Below, in pieces: positions 1-6,290 of a stretch of 8,794 nt of DNA. This DNA comes from JACVRW01 sp035645115. Lineage in GTDB: Bacteria; Actinomycetota; Thermoleophilia; Solirubrobacterales; Thermoleophilaceae. Numbering within the stretch: the first letter of the stretch is position 1; each line of letters begins with the position of its first letter. Location of the stretch: positions 1 through 8,794 of the forward strand of contig DASQNF010000132.1 of the NCBI GenBank assembly GCA_035645115.1, in the 5' to 3' direction. The notes beneath the pieces are model-generated. The model did not search any database. It had not been told where the DNA came from and saw only the letters and a list, made by a program, of their open reading frames with translations. The position numbers and the translations under genes were made by a program.

Positions 1-197
1 AGGTGCCGGATCGCGAACACGCCCCCTGCGACGAACCCGCAGAGGGCCACGATCGCCATCGGCACGTGCACGTAGAAGATCTTCTGCACGAAGCCCTGAT
101 CGGCGTCGAGCGGCGCGTAGAAGAAGACGAGCGCCATCGCCGTCGTGATCGTCACGGCGGTGGCCCACGCGAGCGGGACGAGGCCCTTCGAGTACAT
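1..197 (-). CDS. ccmC: Haem exporter / cytochrome c biogenesis protein CcmC (N-terminal part, cut by window edge)
   Basis: Only the first 65 codons are inside the window. CcmC is a membrane protein of system I cytochrome c maturation; it works with the CcmAB ABC transporter to load haem onto the chaperone CcmE. The visible protein starts MYSKGLVPLAW and has a first hydrophobic segment (about residues 7-27). The stretch QKIFYVHVPMA (about 38-48) is the hallmark beginning of the CcmC/CcsA family, and a second hydrophobic segment follows (about 47-62). The tryptophan-rich WWD haem-binding motif would lie beyond the edge and cannot be checked. The ATG overlaps the ccmB stop by one base (TGATG), and GAGG lies four bases upstream as a possible ribosome site, so translation is probably coupled to ccmB. 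CcsA is the main alternative, but the position directly after ccmA and ccmB favours CcmC. Confidence 0.88.
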   Translation of the reverse strand, partial: MYSKGLVPLAWATAVTITTAMALVFFYAPLDADQGFVQKIFYVHVPMAIVALCGFVAGGVFAIRH

Positions 198-871
198 CAG
201 TCCTCGAGCAGGAAGTCGAAGACTGCGATGGACAGAAGCACGAACACAACATCGTAAAGACTGAGCAGAGCGAGCCAGCGCCCAAGTTCCTCCGGTCCGC
301 CGTCCCGGCGCAGGAGCGGCTCGGTGGCCTGAGCGCAGGCGATCAACAGCGGGACGAGCAGCGGCAGCAGGAGCAGCGGCACGATCAGCTCGCGGGCCCG
401 GGTCTCGGACGCGATCGCGGCCACGAGCGCGCCCACCGCCGCCACCCCGAGGTCTCCGAGCAGCAGGATCGCGAGCAGCTCCGGCAGCGCGCCGCCCAGG
501 CCGGGGCCGAGCAGCAGCAGGGCGAACGCCGGCACCGCCACGAGCTCCACCACCACCAGGAACAGGAACAGCGCCGCGGCCTTTGCCACGAACAGCGAGG
601 TGCGGTCGACCGGGGCGAGCAGCAGGCCGTCGATGCCGCCCTGCTCGCGCTCGGCCGCGAACAGGCGCGCCACGCCGATCACCGCCGCGAGCAGCAGCGT
701 GACCCAGAGCACGCCGGCCGCGAGCCCGCCCTCGAGCGTGTCGCGGTCGAGCCCGAAGTGGAAGAGCACGTAGACCGTGAGCGCGAACAGCGTCATCGCC
801 GGCACGGACTCCTTCGAGCGCAGCTCGATGCGCAGGTCCTTGCGCAGGATCGTCCGCGCCGCCACGATCAC
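197..871 (-). CDS. ccmB: Haem exporter protein CcmB (ABC transporter membrane subunit)
   Basis: This is a 224-residue polytopic membrane protein, the usual size for CcmB (about 220). CcmB is the permease partner of the CcmA ATPase; the complex drives release of holo-CcmE from CcmC during cytochrome c maturation. Six hydrophobic segments can be seen at about residues 22-40, 50-70, 98-122, 128-153, 162-182 and 198-220. The family signature EREQGGIDGLLLAPVDR (74-90) follows the second segment, and SETRARELIVPLLLLPL (155-171) precedes the fifth. The GTG start overlaps the ccmA stop in a GTGA tetranucleotide, and an AGGGAG Shine-Dalgarno sequence sits 8 bases upstream inside the end of ccmA. The gene lies between ccmA and ccmC in one transcription unit. 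Confidence 0.95.
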   Translation of the reverse strand: MIVAARTILRKDLRIELRSKESVPAMTLFALTVYVLFHFGLDRDTLEGGLAAGVLWVTLLLAAVIGVARLFAAEREQGGIDGLLLAPVDRTSLFVAKAAALFLFLVVVELVAVPAFALLLLGPGLGGALPELLAILLLGDLGVAAVGALVAAIASETRARELIVPLLLLPLLVPLLIACAQATEPLLRRDGGPEELGRWLALLSLYDVVFVLLSIAVFDFLLED

Positions 872-1518
872 CGGTATAGCTCCCTGCCGGCGGGGGCCGG
901 CCGGCCGTCTTTGAGCCCGAGCGAGAGGTCGGCCTCGGCGAGCGCCCAGTCGAGGTCGTGGCTCACGAGCACCCGCGTGCGCCCCGACCCGCGCCCGATC
1001 AGCGGCTCGAGCAGCTCGGTCGCGGCGGGGTCGAGGTTCGCGCGCGGCTCGTCGAGCAGCAGCAGCGGCGGGTCGTGCAGCACCGCGCGGGCGGCCGCCA
1101 GGCGCTGGACCATCCCCTTCGAGAGGTCGCGCACCGGGTCGCCGGCCCGCTCCTCCATCCCGACGGCCGCGAGCAGCTGCTCGACGCGCGCCTGGCTCAC
1201 GCCGTGCAGCCGGGCGTGATAGCTCAGATTCTCGCGCCCGGACAGCTCGCGGTAGAGAAGCGGCTCGTGGCCCATGTAGCCGACCTTCCCCGGCAGCTTC
1301 CAGCGCTCGCGCGGGAGCTCCGCGCCGAGCACGAGCGCGCGCCCGGCGTGTGGGCGCAGCAGCCCGGCGAGCACCCGCAGCAGGGTCGTCTTGCCGGCCC
1401 CGTTGCCGCCGAGCACCGCAAGCGTGGCGCCGGCGGGCACGCTCACGCTCACCCCCGTGAGCGCGACGCGCTCGCCGTAGCGGCGCTCTAAGCCGTCCAG
1501 CTCGACCGCCGGCTTCAC
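868..1518 (-). CDS. ccmA: Haem exporter ATP-binding protein CcmA
   Basis: This is the ATPase subunit of the CcmAB(C) complex, 216 residues from the chosen start and typical of CcmA. All ABC elements are visible: Walker A GGNGAGKTT (37-45), Q-loop region around GYMGHEPLLY (80-89), signature LSKGM (132-136), Walker B LLLLDEP (152-158), D-loop NLDP (161-164) and switch histidine in SHD (H187). The signature is LSKGM rather than the usual LSGGQ; CcmA proteins commonly vary here. The frame is open for 22 codons further upstream, but those codons overlap the moaB C-terminus and read as arginine/alanine-rich filler. The GTG five bases after the moaB stop places VELDGLERRYG at the normal N-terminus. 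No good Shine-Dalgarno sequence is seen there, so the start probably relies on coupling to moaB. It overlaps ccmB by 4 bases. Confidence 0.93.
   Translation of the reverse strand: MKPAVELDGLERRYGERVALTGVSVSVPAGATLAVLGGNGAGKTTLLRVLAGLLRPHAGRALVLGAELPRERWKLPGKVGYMGHEPLLYRELSGRENLSYHARLHGVSQARVEQLLAAVGMEERAGDPVRDLSKGMVQRLAAARAVLHDPPLLLLDEPRANLDPAATELLEPLIGRGSGRTRVLVSHDLDWALAEADLSLGLKDGRPAPAGRELYR
880..885 (-). promoter_or_regulatory. Ribosome binding site of ccmB
   Basis: On the minus strand the sequence AGGGAG stands 8 bases before the ccmB GTG, within the last codons of ccmA. It supports the GTG at 871 as the start codon and independent re-initiation at the ccmA/ccmB overlap. Confidence 0.6.
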
Positions 1519-1523
1519 GCGGG

Positions 1524-1991
1524 TCAGGCCCCGCGCTGGAGCGTCGCGGCGGCGTGTCGCAGCGTGGGCTCGACGATCGGCCACGACTGCTCGATCGCCT
1601 TCGGGTTGCCCGGGAAGTTGACTATCAGCGTCCGCCCGCGGACGCCCGAGATGCCCCTGGTGAGGATCCCGAGCGGCGTGTGCTCGCGCGAGTCAGCCCG
1701 GATCGCCTCGGCGTAGCCGGGCGCCTCGCGGTCCATCGCGTCGCGGGTGGCCTCGGGGGTCACGTCGTCCATCGTCAGGCCGGTGCCCCCGGTGGTGAAC
1801 ACGAAGCGAACGCCCTCGACATCGGCCAGCCGCTCCAGCGCGGCGGCGATCTCGCCGCGGGCGTCGGACACCAACTCGTGCGTGACCTCGAGCCCGGCCT
1901 GCTCGCAGAGTCGCACGAGCGCCGGTCCCGACACGTCCTCGCCCTCGCCCGCGGCGAGCGAGGTCGAGATGGTCAGAACGGCGGCCCTCAC
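1524..1991 (-). CDS. moaB: Molybdenum cofactor biosynthesis protein MoaB/MogA (molybdopterin adenylyltransferase family)
   Basis: A 155-residue cytosolic protein of the MoaB/MogA fold. MogA adenylylates molybdopterin before molybdate insertion; MoaB homologues have the same fold and, in organisms lacking MogA, can take its role. The diagnostic binding loop TTGGTGLTMDDVTPEAT (66-82) and the second conserved loop NFPGNPKAI (125-133) are both intact, and the N-terminus RAAVLTIS forms the usual first beta strand. At 155 residues it is a stand-alone domain, not a fusion with MoeA. The GTG start overlaps the moaC stop by 4 bases (GTGA) and no Shine-Dalgarno is visible, so translation is probably coupled to moaC. 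Sequence alone does not separate MoaB from MogA; the moaC neighbour favours the moaB label. Confidence 0.9.
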   Translation of the reverse strand: MRAAVLTISTSLAAGEGEDVSGPALVRLCEQAGLEVTHELVSDARGEIAAALERLADVEGVRFVFTTGGTGLTMDDVTPEATRDAMDREAPGYAEAIRADSREHTPLGILTRGISGVRGRTLIVNFPGNPKAIEQSWPIVEPTLRHAAATLQRGA

Positions 1992-2464
1992 CGGCCGGGG
2001 CGGGTCCAGTCGTGGCGGCCGCCGGACTTCTCGAGCAGGACGACCTCGGCTATCTCCACGCCGCGCTCGATCCCCTTGACCATGTCGTAGACCGTCAGCG
2101 CGGCCACGCAGGCGGCGGTCATCGCCTCCATCTCCACCCCCGTGCGACCGCTGGTGCGCGCCTCGGCCTCGATCTCCACGCGGTCGTCGAGCACGCTCGC
2201 ACGCACGTCCACGAACGAGAGCGGCAGCGGATGGCAGAGCGGCACGAGCTCGGCCGTGCGCTTGGCCGCCTGGATCCCCGCGATCCGGGCCGTGCCGAGC
2301 ACGTCGCCCTTCGGCGCGTCCCCGCGGCGTACCGCCGCCACGGTCTCGGGCGCCATCCGCACCACCGCGCGCGCCAGCGCGCGCCGCTCGGTCACCGGCT
2401 TGCCGCCCACGTCGACCATCCGGGCGTTGCCCGCGTCGTCGGTGTGGGTCAGCTCGTCGGGCAC
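1988..2464 (-). CDS. moaC: Cyclic pyranopterin monophosphate synthase MoaC
   Basis: MoaC converts the MoaA product 3',8-cyclo-7,8-dihydro-GTP to cyclic pyranopterin monophosphate, the first pterin of molybdenum cofactor synthesis. The 158-residue length is standard. Conserved elements in order are MVDVGGK (16-22), PKGDVLGTARIAGIQAAK (51-68), the metal/substrate motif LCHPLPL (76-82), GVEMEAMTA (109-117) and YDMVKGIER (126-134), whose Asp127 and Lys130 match the catalytic Asp/Lys pair of the family. The family usually reads DMCKA; here it is DMVKG. The GTG start has a GAGGAG ribosome site 8 bases upstream, in the 26-bp gap after the siroheme gene. No moaA is in the window, so radical-SAM MoaA must be encoded elsewhere. 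Confidence 0.95.
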   Translation of the reverse strand: MPDELTHTDDAGNARMVDVGGKPVTERRALARAVVRMAPETVAAVRRGDAPKGDVLGTARIAGIQAAKRTAELVPLCHPLPLSFVDVRASVLDDRVEIEAEARTSGRTGVEMEAMTAACVAALTVYDMVKGIERGVEIAEVVLLEKSGGRHDWTRPGR

Positions 2465-2472
2465 TCGCTGCG

Positions 2473-2478
2473 CTCCTC
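2473..2478 (-). promoter_or_regulatory. Ribosome binding site of moaC
   Basis: On the minus strand GAGGAG lies 8 bases before the GTG at 2464. It is a good Shine-Dalgarno match and decides the moaC start. It sits in the only gap (26 bp) between the siroheme gene and the Moco genes. Confidence 0.65.
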
Positions 2479-2490
2479 GCCGGCCACCGC

Positions 2491-3237
2491 TTACGCGGAG
2501 GCTCGCTGGTGTGTGCGCTGAGCGGCGGCGATAAGGTCGCGCACGGCCCGCTCGTCGCCGCGGCGCAGCAGCTCCACCGGGTCGGGCTCGCCGTTCACGA
2601 TCGACTCGAAGAACGCCTTGCGGTCCTGGTAGGTGGGCAGCGTCCCCTTCGCCCAGCCGCGCACGTCGTTCAGCAGGATCGCCAGCCGCGCGTAGGGCTC
2701 GCCGTACTCGTCGGCGATCTCGCTCCTGATGCGCTTGGCGAGCGCCGGCGAGGCGCCCGCGGTCGAGATCGCGATCGCCAGCGGCCCGCTGCGCACGATC
2801 GCGGGCAGGATGAAGTTGCAGAGCGGCGGAACGTCCACGACGTTCACGAGCATCGCTCGGCGCTCGGCGTCGTCGTAGACGGCGATGTTCACGTCCGTGT
2901 CGTCAGTGGCCGCGATCGCCAGGAACACGCCCTCCAGATCGCTGGCCCCCGCGTACTGGCGGCGCTCCCAGCGGATCGAGCCCTCGGCCGCGAGCTCGCG
3001 CAGCGGCTCCACCGCGTCGGGCGCGATCAGCGTGACCTCGCCGTCGCACGCCAGCAGGCCCTCGACCTTCTCGAGCCCCACCTCGCCGCCGCCGATCACG
3101 AGGCAACGGCGCCCGGTCAGCCTCAGGCAGGCGATGTAGAAGGGGGTGTCGAGCATCCCCTGCACGCAGCTCTGGTCGCAGGTGCCCCTGCGCAGCTGGC
3201 AGACGCACTGCTTGCCGGCATAGGCCTGGGCGGGCAC
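2491..3237 (-). CDS. Precorrin-2 dehydrogenase / sirohydrochlorin ferrochelatase (siroheme synthase, CysG N-terminal type) with cysteine-rich N-terminal extension
   Basis: The core matches the Met8p/CysG N-terminal family, which oxidises precorrin-2 with NAD+ to sirohydrochlorin and inserts iron to give siroheme. Using the GTG at 3237 (248 residues), the core runs from about residue 28: nucleotide-binding GRRCLVIGGGEVGLEKVEGLL (42-62), AIAATDDTDVN (107-117) with the Asp pair in the catalytic region, NVVDVPPLCNFILPAIV, and STAGASPALAKRIRSEI. There is no C-terminal uroporphyrinogen methyltransferase domain. A conventional start would be the ATG at 3156 (221 residues). I prefer the upstream GTG because a -10-like TATCCT ends 7 bases before it, and because 26 of the 27 codons between the two starts end in G or C, as in real genes here. 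The extension carries four cysteines (C11, C13, C20, C24). First gene of the siroheme-Moco-Ccm operon; 26 bp before moaC. Confidence 0.88.
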   Translation of the reverse strand: MPAQAYAGKQCVCQLRRGTCDQSCVQGMLDTPFYIACLRLTGRRCLVIGGGEVGLEKVEGLLACDGEVTLIAPDAVEPLRELAAEGSIRWERRQYAGASDLEGVFLAIAATDDTDVNIAVYDDAERRAMLVNVVDVPPLCNFILPAIVRSGPLAIAISTAGASPALAKRIRSEIADEYGEPYARLAILLNDVRGWAKGTLPTYQDRKAFFESIVNGEPDPVELLRRGDERAVRDLIAAAQRTHQRASA

Positions 3238-3244
3238 CGAAGGG

Positions 3245-3250
3245 AGGATA
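3245..3250 (-). promoter_or_regulatory. Putative -10 box of the siroheme-moaC-moaB-ccm operon
   Basis: On the minus strand TATCCT (TAnnnT pattern) is followed by 7 bases and then the GTG at 3237. This is the spacing of leaderless actinobacterial promoters and is the same as before the M20 gene at 6405. No -35 consensus is seen; the expected position falls inside the G/C hairpin. The box overlaps the T-rich tail of the upstream terminator. Confidence 0.45.
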
Positions 3251-3274
3251 AAGACGGGGGGCTCGCGCCCCCCG
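3248..3274 (-). terminator. Rho-independent-type terminator after the aldehyde dehydrogenase gene
   Basis: Positions 3255-3274 form a perfect 8-bp G/C stem. On the minus strand the loop is GCGA (a GNRA tetraloop), and the stem is followed directly by TCTTTAT, the only T-rich run in the intergenic region. It lies about 110 bases after the aldehyde dehydrogenase stop codon, so it probably ends the rarA-aldehyde dehydrogenase transcript and insulates the cofactor operon. Confidence 0.6.
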
Positions 3275-3302
3275 GACCCCCCATGGCGCCTGGCCGGCCG
3301 CG
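3258..3302. repeat. Direct repeat, copy 1 (45 bp)
   Basis: This copy is identical to 3314-3357 except for one extra C in a C-run (six against five). It contains the hairpin half GGGGCTCGCGCCCC, then GGACCCCCC, CCATGGCGCC and GGCCGGCC. The two copies are spaced 55 bp start to start (56 bp from the hairpin side because of the indel). Confidence 0.85.
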
Positions 3303-3313
3303 GCAGGCCTTCT

Positions 3314-3357
3314 GGGGCTCGCGCCCCCGGACCCCCCATGGCGCCTGGCCGGCCGCG
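3314..3357. repeat. Direct repeat, copy 2 (44 bp)
   Basis: Second copy of the element at 3258-3302, one C shorter. Its hairpin at 3314-3327 has a 5-bp G/C stem with the same loop (TCGC on plus, GCGA on minus), but no T-rich tail follows it. Homopolymeric G/C runs and short palindromes (CCATGG, GGCGCC, GGCCGGCC) make this look like a dispersed intergenic element rather than coding sequence. Confidence 0.85.
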
Positions 3358-3359
3358 CC

Positions 3360-3376
3360 GGCGCTCCCTGGGCGCC
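3360..3376. other. Small inverted repeat just after the aldehyde dehydrogenase stop codon
   Basis: GGCGC and GCGCC can pair around a 7-base loop, 7 bases past the stop codon of the aldehyde dehydrogenase gene on the minus strand. There is no T-run. It may protect the mRNA 3' end or be chance in such G+C-rich DNA. Confidence 0.3.
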
Positions 3377-3382
3377 GCCCCG

Positions 3383-4957
3383 CTACTTCCGGAGCACGTC
3401 GCGCAGCGCCTTCCGGCCGAGCCGGGCGAGCGGCAGCGCGCCGCGGCGCAGCGCCGCGGGCTTGTCGGCGTCGCGCCCGTAGAGCAGCTTGGACGCGGCC
3501 TGCAGGGAGCGGCCCAGGTCCTCGTCGTACGGGTGCCACCAGAAGTCGCGCGTGCGGGAGGGGTCCCAGCTAACGAGCTTGACGTTCACGCACTCGTACA
3601 GGCCGAACTTCGAGTGGGAGCGCCCCAGTCCCGAGCTCTTCACCCCGCCCCAGGAGCACGAGCAGGCGCCGTGGCTCCACATGTGGTCGTTCACCCACAC
3701 CATCCCCGACTCGATCCGGCGGGCCATCCGCTCGCCCTTGGCTCTGTTGGTGGTCCAGACCGATGCTCCCAGGCCGAACTCGGAGTCGTTCGCCAGCGCG
3801 ATCGCCTCGTCCTCTGACGCCACGCTGACGATCGGGACCACGGGACCGAAGACCTCCTCGCGCATCAGCCGCATCCCGGGATCCACGCCCGTGAGCACGG
3901 CCGGACGGAAGTACGGGGGCTCGGCGCCCCCGCAATGGAGCGTGGCGCCGCCCGCGACCGCGTCGTCGACAAGCTCCTCAACGAGCCCGAGCTGCTCCGG
4001 CGAGACCATCGGACCGATCTCCGTGTCCCAGTCGAGCGGGTCGCCGACGCGCAGCCGCCGCGCCCCCTCGACCACGCCTTGCACGAACCGCTCGGCCACC
4101 TCCTCCGCCACGTACACGCGCTCGATCCCCGAGCAGGTCTGGCCCGAGTTCGCGAATCCGCCCCAGAGGCAGCCGGAGACCGCGTTCGGGAGGTTCGCGT
4201 CGGCGCAGACGATCATCGCGTCCTTGCCGCCGAGCTCGAGCACGGAGCCCTTCACGCGCCGCGCGCATTCCACGCCCACGCCCCGCCCGACCTCGACCGA
4301 TCCGGTGAAGAAGACCTTGGCGACGCTCGACTCCACGAGCGCCTGCCCGACCTCGCCGCCCCCGTGCACGGTGCGCACGAGCCCCTCCGGCAGGCCGGCG
4401 CGCTCGAACGCCTCCTGGATGCGCCGTCCCACCAGCGGGGTGAGCGACGCCGGCTTGACCACCACCCCGTTGCCCGCCATCAGCGCCACCGCCGCCTCAA
4501 CCAACGGGATCGACCACGGGTGGTTCCAGGGCGCGATCACGCCGACCACGCCGAGCGGCTCGTAGGTCAGCCGAGCGCGCTTCGGCCGAAGGACGACCGG
4601 CAACCCCACGCGCTCGTCCTCGAGGATCCCGGGGCCGGCCTCGGCCAGCCAGCGCAGCGAGTCGATCGTCGGGAGCAGCTCCATCAGGTACGACTCGTTC
4701 AGCGGCTTGCCCTGCTCGCGCGTGAGCAGCTCGGCCAGATCCTCGAGGCTGTCGATGACGACCTGCCCCGCCCGGCGCATGTAGCGAGCCCGGTCGGCCA
4801 GCGGGAGCTGCGCCCAGAAGGGCTGCACGCCCGCCACGTCGTCGACCACCGACTGCACGTCCGCCGGCGCGAGCGCGGGCACCGCCCCCAGCCGGCGCCC
4901 GTCTAGCGGGCTGAACGACTCGAGCTCGGCGGCGGCCGGCCTCAACGCAGCCTCCAT
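3383..4957 (-). CDS. NAD(P)+-dependent aldehyde dehydrogenase family protein
   Basis: A full-length ALDH-superfamily enzyme of 524 residues, oxidising an aldehyde to a carboxylate in the cytosol; the substrate cannot be told. Visible elements are oxyanion-hole Asn in APWNHPW (N145), cofactor-binding Lys in VVVKPAS (K168), FTGSVEVG (217-224), general base Glu in LELGGKD (E241), nucleophile Cys in SGQTCSG (C275) and EEVFGP (367-372). Three residues after K168 is Ser171, where NAD+-specific enzymes usually have Glu; this suggests NADP+ can be used. After the conserved WGGVKSSGLGR (436-446) the protein continues for nearly 80 residues, including RDFWWHPYDED, longer than most ALDHs. Starts with ATG 19 bp after the rarA stop, with no clear Shine-Dalgarno. 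Probably co-transcribed with rarA; no pathway neighbour shows its role. Confidence 0.93.
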   Translation of the reverse strand: MEAALRPAAAELESFSPLDGRRLGAVPALAPADVQSVVDDVAGVQPFWAQLPLADRARYMRRAGQVVIDSLEDLAELLTREQGKPLNESYLMELLPTIDSLRWLAEAGPGILEDERVGLPVVLRPKRARLTYEPLGVVGVIAPWNHPWSIPLVEAAVALMAGNGVVVKPASLTPLVGRRIQEAFERAGLPEGLVRTVHGGGEVGQALVESSVAKVFFTGSVEVGRGVGVECARRVKGSVLELGGKDAMIVCADANLPNAVSGCLWGGFANSGQTCSGIERVYVAEEVAERFVQGVVEGARRLRVGDPLDWDTEIGPMVSPEQLGLVEELVDDAVAGGATLHCGGAEPPYFRPAVLTGVDPGMRLMREEVFGPVVPIVSVASEDEAIALANDSEFGLGASVWTTNRAKGERMARRIESGMVWVNDHMWSHGACSCSWGGVKSSGLGRSHSKFGLYECVNVKLVSWDPSRTRDFWWHPYDEDLGRSLQAASKLLYGRDADKPAALRRGALPLARLGRKALRDVLRK

Positions 4958-4976
4958 GGCTGCGGATCGTGAAGGG

Positions 4977-6290
4977 TCAACCGCGGCCCCGCGCCTCCAG
5001 GAGCCGTTGCAGGCGATCGCGCAGCGCGGCCTCCTCGCCGTACTCGGTGAGCTCGAGGAAGCGCTCGCCGATCGCCTCCGGAGGCATCAGCTCCTGGGCC
5101 GAGACGCCCTCGGGGAGGTCGTGCGGGTATTCGTACCCCTGCCCGCGGCCGAGCTTCTTGGCGCCGGGATAGTGGGCGTCCTGGAGGTGGGGCGGCGGCA
5201 CCGGCGAGCCGTGCTCGCGGACCCACGCGCGCGCTCGGCCGATGCCCTTGTACGAGGCATTCGACTTGGGCGCGAGCGCGAGGTAGACGGCTGCCTGGGC
5301 CAGGTTGAGCGCCGCCTCGGGCAGGCCCACGTGCTCCACGGCCTGCGCCGCCGCCACGGCCACCTGCAGCGCGCGCGGGTCGGCGTTGCCCACGTCCTCG
5401 CTCGCGAGCACGATCATGCGCCGGGCGATGAAGCGCGCGTCCTCGCCGCCCTCGAGCATCGCGGCCAGGTAGAGCAGCGAGGCATCCGGGTCGGAGCCGC
5501 GCGTGGACTTGATCCAGGCGGAGATCAGGTCGTAGTGGCGGTCGCCGCCCTTGTCGTAGAGGACGGCGCGGCGCTGGAGCGCGTCCTCGGCCACCGCGAG
5601 CGTGACGGCGCCGGTGGGCCCCACGGTCTCGCAGGCGAGCTCGAGCGCGGCCAGAGCGGTGCGGGCGTCGCCGCCGGCGCGGGCGGCCAGGAACTCGAGC
5701 GCCTCGTCCTCCACGCGCGGCGCCTCGGCGATGCCGCGCTCGTGGCCGAGCGCTCGTCGCAGGAGCGCCAGCACGTGCTCGTCCGCCAGGCCGTGCAGCT
5801 CGTAGACCCGGCAGCGCGACAGCAGCGCCGAGTTGACCTCGAAGTACGGGTTCTCCGTGGTGGCGCCCACGAGCACGATGAGGCCGTCCTCGACCGCCGG
5901 CAGCAGCGTGTCCTGCTGAGCCTTGTTGAAGCGATGGATCTCGTCCAGGAAGAAGATCGTGCGCTCGCCGCTCGTGGCCCGCCGGTGCTCGGCGCGCTCG
6001 AGCACTTGGCGCACCTCGGCGCGGCCGGCCCTCACAGCGGACTCCTCCTCGAACGCCGCGCGCGCGTTCACGGCCAGCATCCGGGCGAGCGTCGTCTTCC
6101 CGGTGCCGGGCGGCCCGTAGAGGATCATCGCGTGCGGGCGGCCCTCCTCGATCGCCGTGCGCAGCGCCGACCCGCGGCCGAGCAGGTGCTCCTGCCCCAC
6201 GAACTCGCCGAGCGAGGCCGGCCGCATGCGTGCTGCGAGCGGCAGCCCGGCGCGATCGCCGCCCTCGTCCAGGTCGAACAGCCGCTCCAC
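4977..6290 (-). CDS. rarA: Replication-associated recombination protein A (RarA/MgsA, WRNIP1 family AAA+ ATPase)
   Basis: RarA is a clamp-loader-like AAA+ ATPase acting at stalled replication forks and gaps. From the GTG at 6290 the protein has 437 residues, the usual size. Motifs in order are LAARMRPASLGEFVGQEHLL near the N-terminus, Walker A GPPGTGKTT (59-67), Walker B IFFLDEIH (112-119), sensor 1 GATTENP (142-148), SRCRV with the arginine-finger candidate R159, GGDART (206-211), then the RarA-specific C-terminal blocks GGEDARFIARRMIVLASEDVG (281-301) and SNASYKGIGRA (343-353). An ATG at 6314 would add eight residues, but three of those eight codons end in T, unlike the gene body, and VERLFD resembles usual RarA N-termini, so the GTG is preferred. 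No Shine-Dalgarno is seen at either. Divergent from the M20 gene; upstream of the aldehyde dehydrogenase. Confidence 0.94.
   Translation of the reverse strand: MERLFDLDEGGDRAGLPLAARMRPASLGEFVGQEHLLGRGSALRTAIEEGRPHAMILYGPPGTGKTTLARMLAVNARAAFEEESAVRAGRAEVRQVLERAEHRRATSGERTIFFLDEIHRFNKAQQDTLLPAVEDGLIVLVGATTENPYFEVNSALLSRCRVYELHGLADEHVLALLRRALGHERGIAEAPRVEDEALEFLAARAGGDARTALAALELACETVGPTGAVTLAVAEDALQRRAVLYDKGGDRHYDLISAWIKSTRGSDPDASLLYLAAMLEGGEDARFIARRMIVLASEDVGNADPRALQVAVAAAQAVEHVGLPEAALNLAQAAVYLALAPKSNASYKGIGRARAWVREHGSPVPPPHLQDAHYPGAKKLGRGQGYEYPHDLPEGVSAQELMPPEAIGERFLELTEYGEEAALRDRLQRLLEARGRG

Noticed and set aside
3157..3237. Cobalamin, SAM or other riboswitch before the siroheme gene
   Set aside because: No conserved riboswitch core sequence could be recognised, and the third-position G/C bias points to coding sequence. 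A covariance-model search would settle it.
3238..3339. Further upstream extension of the siroheme gene to the ATG at 3339
   Set aside because: It would run through the terminator hairpin and direct repeat, giving a Gly/Pro/Arg-rich translation with no protein-like pattern. The ATG is itself part of the repeat, which also occurs at 3283-3285.
3258..3357. CRISPR array
   Set aside because: There are only two copies with a spacer-like gap of about 11 bp, and the units contain G/C homopolymer runs and palindromes. This fits a duplicated terminator-like element, not a CRISPR.
2012..4906. Several plus-strand open frames antisense to moaC, the siroheme gene and the aldehyde dehydrogenase gene
   Set aside because: These are shadows of well-supported minus-strand genes, with low-complexity Arg/Ala/His-rich translations and no motifs.
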